64,000 bases of DNA from Microbacterium foliorum (GTDB lineage Bacteria; Actinomycetota; Actinomycetes; Actinomycetales; Microbacteriaceae): positions 1,674,001 to 1,738,000 of the forward strand of contig NZ_CP031425.1 of the NCBI RefSeq assembly GCF_003367705.1, read 5' to 3'. The notes under the pieces were generated by a model. The model worked only from the letters and a program-made list of their open reading frames with translations, was not told where the DNA came from and made no database searches. The position numbers were made by a program, and so were the translations under genes. Below are positions 57,001 to 64,000 of the stretch, piece after piece (position 1 is the first letter of the stretch; the number at the start of each line of letters is the position of its first letter).

Positions 57001-58148
57001 ACGAACAGCTGACCGATGAGGAGCGCGAGCTCGCGTCGATGGTGCGCGATTTCGCCGACACCGTCGTCGCCCCGCAGGCCTACGAGGCGGACCGCACGCA
57101 CACCCTCTCGATGGACGTGGTCGCGCAGATGGGTGACCTCGGCCTCTTCGGACTGCCGTTCCCCGAGGAGTACGGGGGTCAGGGCGGTGACTACATGGCG
57201 CTCGGCATCGCGATCGAGGCGCTGGGTCGGGTCGATCAGTCGATCGCGATCACCCTCGAGGCCGGCGTCAGCCTCGGCGCGATGCCCGTCTTCCGCTTCG
57301 GCAGCGAGGAGCAGAAGCAGGAGCTCCTGCCCGATCTGCTCGCCGGTCGCGCTCTCGCCGGCTTCGGTCTGACCGAGCCCGAAGCCGGCAGCGACGCGGG
57401 TGCGACCAGGACCACCGCGCGACGGGAGGGGGAGGAGTGGGTGATCGACGGATCGAAGCAGTTCATCACGAACTCCGGCACCCCGATCACGAGATTCGTC
57501 ACGGTCACCGCCGTCACGGGCACAGAGGGAGGACGCAAGCGGATATCGACGATCATCGTGCCCAACGGCACTCCCGGATTCACCGTCGAGGCACCGTACG
57601 ACAAGGTCGGCTGGAACGCCTCGGACACGCATCCGCTCACGTTCGACGGCGCCAGGGTCCCCGCGGCGAACCTCCTCGGCACGGAGGGGAGCGGATTCCG
57701 CAATTTCCTCAGCATCCTCGATGAAGGTCGCATCGCGATCGCCGCACTCTCGACCGGTGCAGCGGAGGGGTGTCTGGAGGCGTCGGTGGAGTACGCGAAG
57801 AGTCGCACGATCTTCGGCAGCGCCCTGAGCACCCGGCAGAACGCGCAGTTCACCCTCGCCCGGATGCGCGCCCGGGTGCACACCGCGCGACTCGCCTGGC
57901 ACCACGCCGCGCGACTCCGCGACGCCGGTGAGCCGTTCGCCGAGCAGGCCGCCATCGCCAAGCTCGTCGCCGGCGAGGCGGCGATGGACAACGCCAGAGA
58001 AGCGACCCAGATCTTCGGCGGCAACGGCTTCATGAACGAGTTCCCGGTGGCACGTCACTACCGCGACTCGAAGATCCTCGAGATCGGCGAGGGCACCACC
58101 GAGGTGCAGCTGCTGGTGATCGCTCGCGCGCTCGGACTCGCCGGGTAG
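56997..58148 (+). CDS. Acyl-CoA dehydrogenase, branched-chain (isovaleryl-type)
   Basis: A 383-residue FAD enzyme. Middle-domain motif GFGLTEPEAGSDAGATRTTA and WVIDGSKQFITNSG, C-terminal ATQIFGGNGFMNEFPVARHY and IGEGTTEVQ, where the Glu of the EGT motif is in the place of the catalytic base of most acyl-CoA dehydrogenases. Isovaleryl-CoA dehydrogenases proper use a Glu in another helix, so exact substrate (isovaleryl- or 2-methyl-branched acyl-CoA) is open. Coupled to the carboxylase alpha gene by ATGA; corresponds in position to FadE19 in M. tuberculosis. Confidence 0.92.
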   Translation: MNEQLTDEERELASMVRDFADTVVAPQAYEADRTHTLSMDVVAQMGDLGLFGLPFPEEYGGQGGDYMALGIAIEALGRVDQSIAITLEAGVSLGAMPVFRFGSEEQKQELLPDLLAGRALAGFGLTEPEAGSDAGATRTTARREGEEWVIDGSKQFITNSGTPITRFVTVTAVTGTEGGRKRISTIIVPNGTPGFTVEAPYDKVGWNASDTHPLTFDGARVPAANLLGTEGSGFRNFLSILDEGRIAIAALSTGAAEGCLEASVEYAKSRTIFGSALSTRQNAQFTLARMRARVHTARLAWHHAARLRDAGEPFAEQAAIAKLVAGEAAMDNAREATQIFGGNGFMNEFPVARHYRDSKILEIGEGTTEVQLLVIARALGLAG

Positions 58149-58151
58149 CGT
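58146..58151 (+). promoter_or_regulatory. Possible internal -10 of the maoC gene
   Basis: TAGCGT begins with the acyl-CoA dehydrogenase stop codon and ends 6 nt before the MaoC ATG, the same spacing as the leaderless promoters elsewhere. Confidence 0.35.
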
Positions 58152-58157
58152 GTCAGC

Positions 58158-58652
58158 ATGAGCTCGCACGACATCGTCCAACGGGGCCTGTATCTCGAGG
58201 AGTTCGAGGTGGGTGCGCGGTATCTGCACCGACCCGGCCGCACCGCGACGGAGGCGGACAACGTGCTCTTCGCGACCCTCACCATGAACACCCAGGCCCT
58301 GCACCTGGATGCGGCGTTCGCCGCGACCCAGGAGCCGTTCCGGCAGCGACTCATGAACTCGATGTGGACCCTGTCGACCATGGTCGGCGCCTCCGTCGCC
58401 CAGCTCACCCAGGGGACGCTCGTCGCCCAGCTCGGGCTCGGCGACATCGCGTTCCCGCATCCGCTGTTCGCGGGCGACACCCTCTACACCGAGAGCGTGA
58501 TCGTGGAGAGCCGAGAGTCGGCATCGCGCCCGGGGCAGGGCATCGTGACCATCGCGCACACCGGTCGGAATCAGGACGACGTGGTCGTCGCGACGGCGAT
58601 CCGCACGGTGCTCGTGCATCGGCTGCCCGACGGGGAAGGGCAGACGAGATGA
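58158..58652 (+). CDS. MaoC-family hydratase
   Basis: A 164-residue hot-dog hydratase (QRGLYLEEFEVGARYLHRPG, FATLTMNTQALHLDAAFAAT, and a catalytic Asp/His pair in the HLDAAF region, then FPHPLFAGDTLYTESVIVE). Its counterpart in M. tuberculosis (Rv2499c) works next to the CitE-like lyase; here too it would hydrate 3-methylglutaconyl-CoA to 3-hydroxy-3-methylglutaryl-CoA. Stop overlaps the lyase start. Confidence 0.88.
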   Translation: MSSHDIVQRGLYLEEFEVGARYLHRPGRTATEADNVLFATLTMNTQALHLDAAFAATQEPFRQRLMNSMWTLSTMVGASVAQLTQGTLVAQLGLGDIAFPHPLFAGDTLYTESVIVESRESASRPGQGIVTIAHTGRNQDDVVVATAIRTVLVHRLPDGEGQTR

Positions 58653-59455
58653 CCTTCGCGCTCGGCCCCGCCCTCCTGTTCTGCCCCGCCGACCGCCCTG
58701 AGCGGTTCCGGGGTGCGCTCGACAAGGCGGATGCCGTGATCCTCGACCTCGAAGACGCGGTGCTCCCGGCCGCCAAGGCCGGCGCCCGCGGCAATCTCAT
58801 CGACGCCGACATCGACCCCGATCGCGTCGTCGTGCGTGTCAACGCCCCAGGAACCGAGGCGTTCGTGTCCGACCTCGCCACGCTGTCGCAGACGGACTTC
58901 CGCACCGTCATGGTGGCCAAGACGGAGAGCCCCGAGAGCCTCGCGCCGTTCGACCCGCGCTTCTCGCTGATCGCGCTGTGCGAGACGGCTCGTGGCGTGC
59001 ACGCGGCCCACCGCATCGCCGCGCATCCGCAGGTGGTCGCCATGATGTGGGGCGCGGAGGACCTCGTCGCCTCGCTCGGCGGCACGTCGAGCCGGCGTCC
59101 GGACGGGGGCTATCGGGACGTGGCGCGATACGCCCGCTCGCGGGTGCTCCTCGAGTCCGGCGCACAGGGCAAGGCGGCGATCGACGCGGTCCACGTCGAC
59201 ATCGACGACACCGCAGGGCTCGAGAGCGAAGCGAACGATGCCGCCGCGTCCGGCTTCACGGCCACCGCGTGCATCCACCCGAGTCAGGTCGCGATCATCC
59301 GTGCCGCCTACCGCCCGGACGACGCGACGCTCGCCTGGGCGCGCGCGGTGCTGGATGCTGCCGCCGTCGAGCGCGGAGTGTTCCGATTCGAGGGCAGGAT
59401 GATCGATGAGCCTGTGCTCCGACACGCGCGGTCGGTCGTCTCTCGCGCGGGCTGA
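58649..59455 (+). CDS. CitE-like CoA-ester lyase
   Basis: A 268-residue HpcH/HpaI aldolase-superfamily TIM barrel. LLFCPADRPERFRGALDKAD and VILDLEDAV (metal/CoA-binding part), VRVNAPGTEAF, IALCETARGVHAAH with the Glu ligand, and MMWGAEDLVASLGG are typical of the citrate-lyase beta-like group. The M. tuberculosis homologue Rv2498c is a bifunctional (R)-3-hydroxy-3-methylglutaryl-CoA / citramalyl-CoA lyase, which ends leucine degradation and also allows itaconate dissimilation. ATGA-coupled to the MaoC gene. Confidence 0.88.
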   Translation: MTFALGPALLFCPADRPERFRGALDKADAVILDLEDAVLPAAKAGARGNLIDADIDPDRVVVRVNAPGTEAFVSDLATLSQTDFRTVMVAKTESPESLAPFDPRFSLIALCETARGVHAAHRIAAHPQVVAMMWGAEDLVASLGGTSSRRPDGGYRDVARYARSRVLLESGAQGKAAIDAVHVDIDDTAGLESEANDAAASGFTATACIHPSQVAIIRAAYRPDDATLAWARAVLDAAAVERGVFRFEGRMIDEPVLRHARSVVSRAG

Positions 59456-59507
59456 GACCATTCGAACCTCGTCGACCCGGCCGAGGAGGTCAGACCGGCG
59501 CGCACGG

Positions 59508-60095
59508 TCAGATCAGCGCGAACTGATCCAGCAGCCGCACCGAGTGCGGCGACACCTCGAAGCGGTGAGCCGATCCGTTGGCGAGCACGTCTCCGTCCCG
59601 CGGCAGAGTGCCTCCGGAGACACGATCGATCACCGCGCGGATCACACCGCCGTGCGCGACGACGATCACCGACTCGGCCACCGGTGCGGTGCGTCCCCGT
59701 GAGTCGCGCGCGATGCGGTGCAGAGCGCCGAGGGCACGATCGCCGACCGCGTCGAGCGTCTCGGCGCCGGGGACCTCCGCATGCCAGTCGCCGTATCTCG
59801 CGAGATACTCCTCGACGAGCAGTCCCTCGCCTTCGCCGAACTCCCGCTCGCGCACGTCCGCGACGGCGTCGCCGAGGGGGAGGCCGAGGCGGTCGGCGAT
59901 GATCTGCGCCGTCTCGCGGGCGCGCGCGAGAGGACTCGAGGTCACCGCGTGGTGCGTCCCGTCGGCCAGCCGCTCCGCGGCCGCGTAGGCATCGGCCCTG
60001 CCCGTCTCGTTGAGCGGGATGTCTGTCGATCCCTGGATGCGGCGCCCGAGGTTCCAGTCGGTCTGACCGTGTCGGACGAGGGTGATGAGGGTCAT
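59508..60095 (-). CDS. Histidine phosphatase-family protein
   Basis: A 195-residue phosphoglycerate mutase-like phosphatase. The catalytic RHG is in LVRHGQTDWNLGRRIQGSTD, the second His is in VAHGGVIRAV, and the acid is in REREFGEGEG. Substrate unknown. The ATG overlaps the sirtuin stop, so the pair is coupled. Confidence 0.92.
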   Translation of the reverse strand: MTLITLVRHGQTDWNLGRRIQGSTDIPLNETGRADAYAAAERLADGTHHAVTSSPLARARETAQIIADRLGLPLGDAVADVREREFGEGEGLLVEEYLARYGDWHAEVPGAETLDAVGDRALGALHRIARDSRGRTAPVAESVIVVAHGGVIRAVIDRVSGGTLPRDGDVLANGSAHRFEVSPHSVRLLDQFALI

Positions 60096-60931
60096 CGGAG
60101 CATCTCCTGGAGGGCGGGGAGCACGTCGCTGGTGCCCGCCGCGATGGTGACGTGGGCCCAGGCGTCGGCTCTGGTCGGCTCGTGATTGACGATGATCAGC
60201 GGGATGCCGCGACGCCGCGCGCGCTCCACGAGCCGCACGCCGGAGTTCACGACCAGCGAGGAGCCGGCGACGATGAGCGCCGTGCTCGAGCGCAGCAGGG
60301 ACTCCGCGGCCCGGAAGCGATCGAGCGGCACGTACTCGCCGAAGAACACGACGTCCGGCTTCAGCATCCCCTCGCACACCGTGCAGACGGGGATCACGAA
60401 GCCGTCGGTGGTCTCGGGCAGCACATCGCCGTCGGGGGCCAGTGCGATGTTCTCGGGGACGGTGATCCAGGGGTTGAGCTCCTCGATCTGCACCGCGATG
60501 TCGCGACGGTCGAAGACCTGTCCGCAGCGCAGACACAGCACGCGGCGCATGGTCCCGTGCACCTCGATGACGTGCGAGCTGCCCGCCCGCAGGTGCAGAC
60601 CGTCGACGTTCTGGGTGATCACCCCGGAGACCACGCCGGACGATTCCATCTCCGCGAGCGCCCGGTGTCCCGCGTTCGGCTCCGCGCGCGCGAACGCCCG
60701 CCAGCCCAGATGTCCGCCCACCCAGTAGCGACGTCGCGCGCGCTCGTCGGCGAGGTAGGTCTGGATCGTCATCGGGTTGCTGCGCGCAGGGGCACCTTCG
60801 CCCCGGTAGGCGGGGATGCCGGAATCGGTCGACAGGCCGGCGCCGGTGAGCAGGGCGATGCGCGTTCCGCGCAGCAGCTCGGCGGCGCGGGCGACGGTGG
60901 CCGACAACTCGGCGGTGTTCGACACGCTCAC
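60092..60931 (-). CDS. Sir2-family NAD-dependent protein deacylase
   Basis: A 279-residue sirtuin. Rossmann motif GAGLSTDSGIPAYRG (about 32-46), TQNVDGLHLRAGS (substrate/NAD site) with the catalytic His in IEVHGTMR, and a Cys4 zinc site (CLRCG and CTVC). It removes acyl groups from lysine in an NAD-dependent way. The GTG 60929-60931 has AGGAGGT 4-5 nt upstream; a second GTG two codons later is possible. Confidence 0.94.
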   Translation of the reverse strand: MSVSNTAELSATVARAAELLRGTRIALLTGAGLSTDSGIPAYRGEGAPARSNPMTIQTYLADERARRRYWVGGHLGWRAFARAEPNAGHRALAEMESSGVVSGVITQNVDGLHLRAGSSHVIEVHGTMRRVLCLRCGQVFDRRDIAVQIEELNPWITVPENIALAPDGDVLPETTDGFVIPVCTVCEGMLKPDVVFFGEYVPLDRFRAAESLLRSSTALIVAGSSLVVNSGVRLVERARRRGIPLIIVNHEPTRADAWAHVTIAAGTSDVLPALQEMLR

Positions 60932-61019
60932 ATGACCTCCTCGATCGAGTCTACGGTGCGCACGCACGCCGGATGCCCGGCGGCCGCGTGCGGACGACGG
61001 GGCGATCCGGCGTCGGTGA

Positions 61020-61025
61020 CAGACT
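61020..61025 (+). promoter_or_regulatory. -10 hexamer of the trmH-type gene
   Basis: CAGACT with a 6-nt spacer to the GTG at 61032; inside the same context (AGACTGG) as other promoters of the window. Confidence 0.4.
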
Positions 61026-61031
61026 GGAGTC

Positions 61032-61919
61032 GTGGAACTGCTGACTGTGACGGATGCCGACGATCGACGCCTCGACGACTACCGCGGACTGACCGACACG
61101 GCGTTGCGCACGCGCAGCGATCCCTCGGGCGGGCTGTACATCGCCGAATCGACCAAGGTCATCGCCCGCGCGGTCGCCGCGGGCCACCGTCCGCGCTCCG
61201 TCCTTGTGCAGGAGCGCAGGGTGGAGGACATCCGCGCGATCGTGGGCGATCTGGACGTCCCCGTGTACGTCGTCCCCGATGCGGTGGCGGAGGCGGTGAC
61301 CGGCTTCGCCGTGCACCGCGGCACGATCGCGTCGATGCACCGCCCGGAGCTGCCGTCGGTGCGCGAGGTGATCGAGGGCGCCTCCGTGGTGCTGATCCTC
61401 GAGAACATCGGCGATCACACCAACGTGTGTGACTCCAAAACACGCGTTCCAGGGCCTCCACGGAGGGCCCGCTCGCGCATCGCCATCCTAGAGGGATTGG
61501 CTGACCACGCCAATGTCGGGAGTGCGATGAGAAACGCTGCAGCGCTCGGCATCGACGCAGTTCTGGTGACGCCAACTTGCTCGGATCCTCTGTACCGGCG
61601 CTCCGTGCGCGTCTCCATGGGCACGGTGTTCCAGGTGCCGTGGACGCGGATTCCGGAGTGGCCAGCAGGCATCCACGAGCTGCAAGACGCCGGCTACGTC
61701 GTGGCGGGAATGACGCTGGGGGAGGGAGCGATCACCCTCGACGAGCTGGTCGCTGAAGATCACGAGAAGCTCGCTCTGGTGTTCGGCACCGAAGGCGACG
61801 GCATCACACCAGCAACTGACCGCCTACTCGATCGCCGCGTGACCATTCCCATGATGGGTGGGGTCGACTCGCTGAACGTTGCTGCGGCGACGGCGGTGAC
61901 GTTCTACGCGACCAGATAG
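61032..61919 (+). CDS. SpoU/TrmH-family RNA 2'-O-methyltransferase, composite of two halves
   Basis: A 295-residue SPOUT methyltransferase, about 30 residues longer than expected. Residues 1-132 are a normal N-terminal substrate-binding domain ending in the start of motif 1 (VLILENIGDHTNV). Then come 17 unrelated residues (CDSKTRVPGPPRRARSR), and motif 1 is begun again (IAILEGLADHANVGSAMRNA), followed by a complete catalytic domain: LVFGTEGDGI (motif 2) and IPMMGGVDSLNVAAATA (motif 3). Over 39 bp the two copies of the repeated stretch agree at only about 22 positions, so the second half comes from a diverged relative, not a recent tandem duplication. Codon use after 61428 is visibly less GC-biased. 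All catalytic motifs are intact, so activity is possible. Confidence 0.85.
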   Translation: MELLTVTDADDRRLDDYRGLTDTALRTRSDPSGGLYIAESTKVIARAVAAGHRPRSVLVQERRVEDIRAIVGDLDVPVYVVPDAVAEAVTGFAVHRGTIASMHRPELPSVREVIEGASVVLILENIGDHTNVCDSKTRVPGPPRRARSRIAILEGLADHANVGSAMRNAAALGIDAVLVTPTCSDPLYRRSVRVSMGTVFQVPWTRIPEWPAGIHELQDAGYVVAGMTLGEGAITLDELVAEDHEKLALVFGTEGDGITPATDRLLDRRVTIPMMGGVDSLNVAAATAVTFYATR

Positions 61920-62041
61920 CCCGCACCCGACGCACCAGGCTGGGTTCCGGACTCATGTCCGAGGTCGCCGATACGCTTCGAGGAAAGACGCGCCTAACTT
62001 AGCGGTGCGAAACAACAGGGTGAACGGGACGATAACTAGCA
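61920..62041. other. Gap between the trmH-type gene and the IS element
   Basis: 122 bp with no gene start. On the minus strand a 14-residue frame ending at 61999 joins in phase with the gene interrupted by the IS (see the separate entry). No terminator-like hairpin or promoter stood out. Confidence 0.5.
61999..62041 (-). pseudogene. Putative 3' remnant of the LRV-repeat gene, left of the IS
   Basis: If the IS (62042-63302) is removed, the minus-strand frame of the repeat protein continues as ASYRPVHPVVSHR and stops at TAA (61999-62001). The in-phase join is suggestive but short, and there is no target duplication to support it. Confidence 0.35.
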
Positions 62042-62067
62042 GGGACTGCTGAGGGTTTGGTTGACTC
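62042..62067. repeat. Left inverted repeat of the IS3-family element
   Basis: 26 bp, exact reverse complement of 63277-63302. It begins GGGACTGCTGAGGGTTTGGT. Confidence 0.93.
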
Positions 62068-62100
62068 CAACGCTGTGAGGATTTCGGTTCTCACGGGAGG

Positions 62101-62394
62101 ATGGTCAACGTGCCCAAAGCATTCCCCAAGGAGTTCCGGAACGATGTCGTCGCGGTCGCGCGTCGGGGCGACGCCCCGATCAGCCGGATCGCGAAAGACT
62201 TCGGCGTCTCGGAGTCGTGCCTGCAACGCTGGCTCAAGATCACCGACATCGAAGACGGCATCAAGCCCGGTGTGACCCAGGCCGACGCAGCCGAGCTGCG
62301 AGAGGCGCGCAAACGCATCCGGTTACTCGAGCAGGAGAACGAGATCCTCCGCCGAGCGGCGGCGTATCTGTCACAGGCCTCACTCCCCAAATGA
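62101..62394 (+). CDS. IS3-family transposase OrfA (HTH subunit)
   Basis: A 97-residue protein with a helix-turn-helix (ISRIAKDFGVSESCLQRWLK) and a C-terminal leucine-zipper-like coil (ELREARKRIRLLEQENEILR) of the kind that mediates OrfA-OrfAB dimerisation. GGGAGG lies 9 nt before the GTG at 62110, which may be the true start rather than the ATG at 62101. Its stop overlaps the orfB ATG; orfB is in the -1 frame, so the fused OrfAB could be made by -1 frameshifting, although no canonical slippery heptamer is seen at the overlap. Confidence 0.93.
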   Translation: MVNVPKAFPKEFRNDVVAVARRGDAPISRIAKDFGVSESCLQRWLKITDIEDGIKPGVTQADAAELREARKRIRLLEQENEILRRAAAYLSQASLPK

Positions 62395-63260
62395 TGTTCC
62401 CGCTGGTCCATGAACTGGCCGCTGACCGGATTCCGGTCGCGGTGACCTGCCGGGTGCTGGGCTTCAGCAAGCAAGCATTCTTCCGGTGGCGTGCGAACCC
62501 CGTGTCGCAACGCGACTGGGACAACGCTCACCTCACCAACGCCGCCGTCGACCTTCACCGGGATGACCCGGCGTTCGGGTATCGATTCATCTCCGACGAG
62601 ATCGAAGCCGAGGCCGGGCTGGCAGCATCGGAACGGCGCGTATGGCGGCTGTGCTCTGAACAGAAACTGTGGTCGGTGTTCTCGAAGAAACGCGGCCTGA
62701 ACCGGAAAGCCGGACCGCCCGTCCACGACGATCTCGTGCTCCGCGACTTCACCGCGACACGGGCGGACCAGTTGTGGTTGACCGACATCACCGAGCACTG
62801 GACGGACGAGGGGAAGCTGTATCTCTGCGCGATCAAAGACGTCCACTCGAACCGGATCGTCGGTTACTCGCTCGATTCACGGATGACGGCGGAGCTGGCA
62901 GTCGCCGCGCTTCGCAACGCGGTTGCGCTGCGCGAACCCCTCGGAACGACGCTGCACTCGGACCGCGGGTCCCAGTTTCGGTCGCGGAAGTTCGTCGAGC
63001 TGCTCCGCCAGAGCGGGATCACGGGATCGATGGGGCGCGTCGGCGCCTGCGCGGATAATGCGGCGATGGAGTCGTTCTTCGCGCTGCTGCAGAAGAACGT
63101 CCTCAACAAGAAGAGGTGGCACTCGAGACAAGAGCTCCGCCTCGAGATCGTGACCTGGATCGAGCGGACCTACCACCGCCGACGCCGGCAACGACGACTC
63201 GGAAGGCTCACACCCATCGAGTTCGAGATAATCAACACACAAGCCGCTCACGCGGCCTGA
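62391..63260 (+). CDS. IS3-family transposase OrfB (DDE catalytic subunit)
   Basis: A 289-residue integrase-core transposase. HTH_21-like region at about 45-100, catalytic core with Asp132 (WLTDITEHW), Asp191 (LHSDRGSQF) and Glu227 (NAAMESFF), spaced D-x35-E as in IS3. C-terminal YHRRRRQRRLGRLTPIEFE is the usual end. Begins ATG-ATG at 62391, overlapping orfA by 4 bp. All key residues are intact. Confidence 0.95.
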   Translation: MMFPLVHELAADRIPVAVTCRVLGFSKQAFFRWRANPVSQRDWDNAHLTNAAVDLHRDDPAFGYRFISDEIEAEAGLAASERRVWRLCSEQKLWSVFSKKRGLNRKAGPPVHDDLVLRDFTATRADQLWLTDITEHWTDEGKLYLCAIKDVHSNRIVGYSLDSRMTAELAVAALRNAVALREPLGTTLHSDRGSQFRSRKFVELLRQSGITGSMGRVGACADNAAMESFFALLQKNVLNKKRWHSRQELRLEIVTWIERTYHRRRRQRRLGRLTPIEFEIINTQAAHAA

Positions 63261-64000
63261 ATACCCCAAACAAGACGAGTCAACCAAACCCTCAGCAGTC
63301 CCGGAAGGTCGTTCCTCCGGTCAGCAATCGCCGCCCAGACACGACTTGCCTGCGGAAGCGGAAGACCGGCATTCCAGCCAAGGCGGTTGCCAATGAAGAG
63401 GTGGACCAGCTGTTCCAGAAGTCCGAGGTTCGCATCAGCTGGGTCGCGATCCTGGCGAATCTGCACGGCATGCGGGGCCAAGGCACCTGGATTCCCTGGC
63501 TGGACCGCCACCAGGTCATGAGTGTTCGCAACAGTGCCGGTTGCTGCAGGGGGGACTGGCGAGCTCGTCTCAATGCTGTGAGCCGATCCAGTCGCTTCTT
63601 GCCGCCATGCGCCTGCGTTCGCGGCGGCCGCGCGTCGCACCATCAAGCTCGTGTCCTGAGCGAACGCAGACAGTATCTCATTTGGCGTCGCGGGGTTCAT
63701 TGCCACGCCTTCACGTACGCGCGCGTAGCGGTCTGCGGCCAGCGTTCGCAGCGTGTCTTCAGGCGTCGCGGGATTCCTTCCCACTCGGAACCTCAGGTCC
63801 GTGTCGTCCCCGAGAGCCAGCGCCAGGAGCATCGCATGGGGTGTGTTGCGGTTGTCTGCCAGCAGTTGCAGCTTGCGGCGTTCTGAGACGGGAACGTGAA
63901 CGGCGATCTGGTTCCGCTTCGTCGCGTTCACGAATCCTTCGCGCAACGTCGGCAGCAGCTCATCGGGATCGCCATCGAGCAGTCGCTCAAGGCTCCAGAT
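63248..64000 (-). pseudogene. Leucine-rich-repeat-variant protein, 3' end cut by the IS; 5' end outside window
   Basis: The minus-strand frame is open from the right window edge; a TTG at 63946 is only one possible start. Repeats of the variant leucine-rich type occupy the middle: VGRNPATPEDTLRTLAADRY and AMNPATPNEILSAFAQDTSL with VRRAAAANAG. The frame then runs through a disordered linker and a short domain (LGLLEQLVHLFIGNRLGWNA) into the IS end, where the last 17 or so residues are IS-encoded and the frame stops at 63248. Function unknown; the host part is 63303-64000. Confidence 0.75.
63277..63302. repeat. Right inverted repeat of the IS3-family element
   Basis: 26 bp, exact reverse complement of the left repeat at 62042-62067. 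Confidence 0.93.

Larger units (their letters stand above)
62042..63302 (+). mobile_element. IS3-family insertion sequence, complete
   Basis: A 1261-bp element bounded by perfect 26-bp inverted repeats (62042-62067, starting GGGACTGCTGAGGG, and 63277-63302). It holds orfA and orfB in the usual overlapping order. The flanks (AGCA before, GGAA after) show no 3-4 bp direct repeat; trimming to TG..CA ends does not give one either. The intact DDE residues and perfect ends suggest it is recent and probably still active. The missing duplication points to a rearrangement after insertion or a one-ended or replicative event. Confidence 0.92.

Noticed and set aside
62380..62396. Programmed -1 frameshift heptamer between orfA and orfB
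   Set aside because: orfB is in the -1 frame, but the overlap (CTCCCCAAATGATG) contains no X-XXY-YYZ slippery site; ATGA coupling may be used instead.
62042..63302. Target-site duplication flanking the IS
   Set aside because: Flanks AGCA and GGAA do not match, and shifting the ends to TG..CA gives only the inverted GGGAC/GTCCC that belongs to the terminal repeats.

Overview
This window is a 64 kb piece of a high-GC actinobacterial chromosome, most likely a Microbacteriaceae member close to Microbacterium. Reasons: dense short-gapped gene order, frequent GTG starts and 4-bp stop/start overlaps, the GlgE route for alpha-glucan, an actinobacterial ferrochelatase with the cysteines of a [2Fe-2S] cluster, a ClpS/DUF2017/minimal-zincin cluster, and a small MGYLYYGG-type protein common in that family. 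The species call is inference. About 61 kb reads as ordinary core chromosome; the last 2.6 kb looks like the edge of a mobile or recombined region.

Layout. 1-1.3 kb: tail of an unknown protein and a thioredoxin-TPR protein. 1.3-7.8 kb (minus): glgB-glgE-glgX for alpha-glucan synthesis and debranching. 7.8-13 kb: cysteine desulfurase, mnmA (together supplying sulfur to tRNA 2-thiouridine), ligA and a coupled small protein. 13-17 kb (minus): acetyltransferase, DEAD-box helicase, acyl-CoA ligase. 17.1-20.5 kb: gatCAB operon ended by a strong hairpin, then dinB, a GerW-like protein and a P-loop kinase. 22.7-25.3 kb (minus): DUF2017, clpS, zincin, LysE exporter, tRNA-His, orn. 25.4-31 kb: tRNA-Arg, an SSB paralogue, a lipoprotein, ettA, two thioesterases. 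31-36.9 kb (minus): FAD dehydrogenase, truncated globin, MscS channel, pepN. 37-43.2 kb: ferrochelatase, rpiB-type isomerase, Nei-type glycosylase, PaiB-like protein, amidohydrolase, Dps, gamma-carbonic anhydrase-like protein, tRNA-Met. 43.2-49.1 kb: membrane protein, EEP hydrolase, glycosyltransferase, AraC regulator, exonuclease, alpha/beta hydrolase, Lrp regulator.

49.1-59.5 kb is a coherent catabolic module: an Lrp/AsnC regulator divergent from E1-alpha, E1-beta and E2 of a branched-chain 2-oxoacid dehydrogenase complex, then a TetR regulator divergent from a methylcrotonyl-CoA-type carboxylase pair, an acyl-CoA dehydrogenase, a MaoC hydratase and a CitE-like lyase. The content parallels the leucine-degradation region of Mycobacterium tuberculosis (Rv2495c-Rv2506). 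Both divergent intergenic regions carry inverted repeats suited to the adjacent regulators.

59.5-64 kb: phosphatase, sirtuin, then a trmH-type gene whose 3' half is a diverged second version joined in frame with a 30-residue offset, followed by an intact IS3-family element with perfect 26-bp inverted repeats that interrupts a leucine-rich-repeat-variant gene running off the window. A recurrent signal across the window is a TANNNT -10 hexamer lying 6-7 nt upstream of the start codon of more than twenty genes, meaning many transcripts are probably leaderless; I used it to choose several starts.
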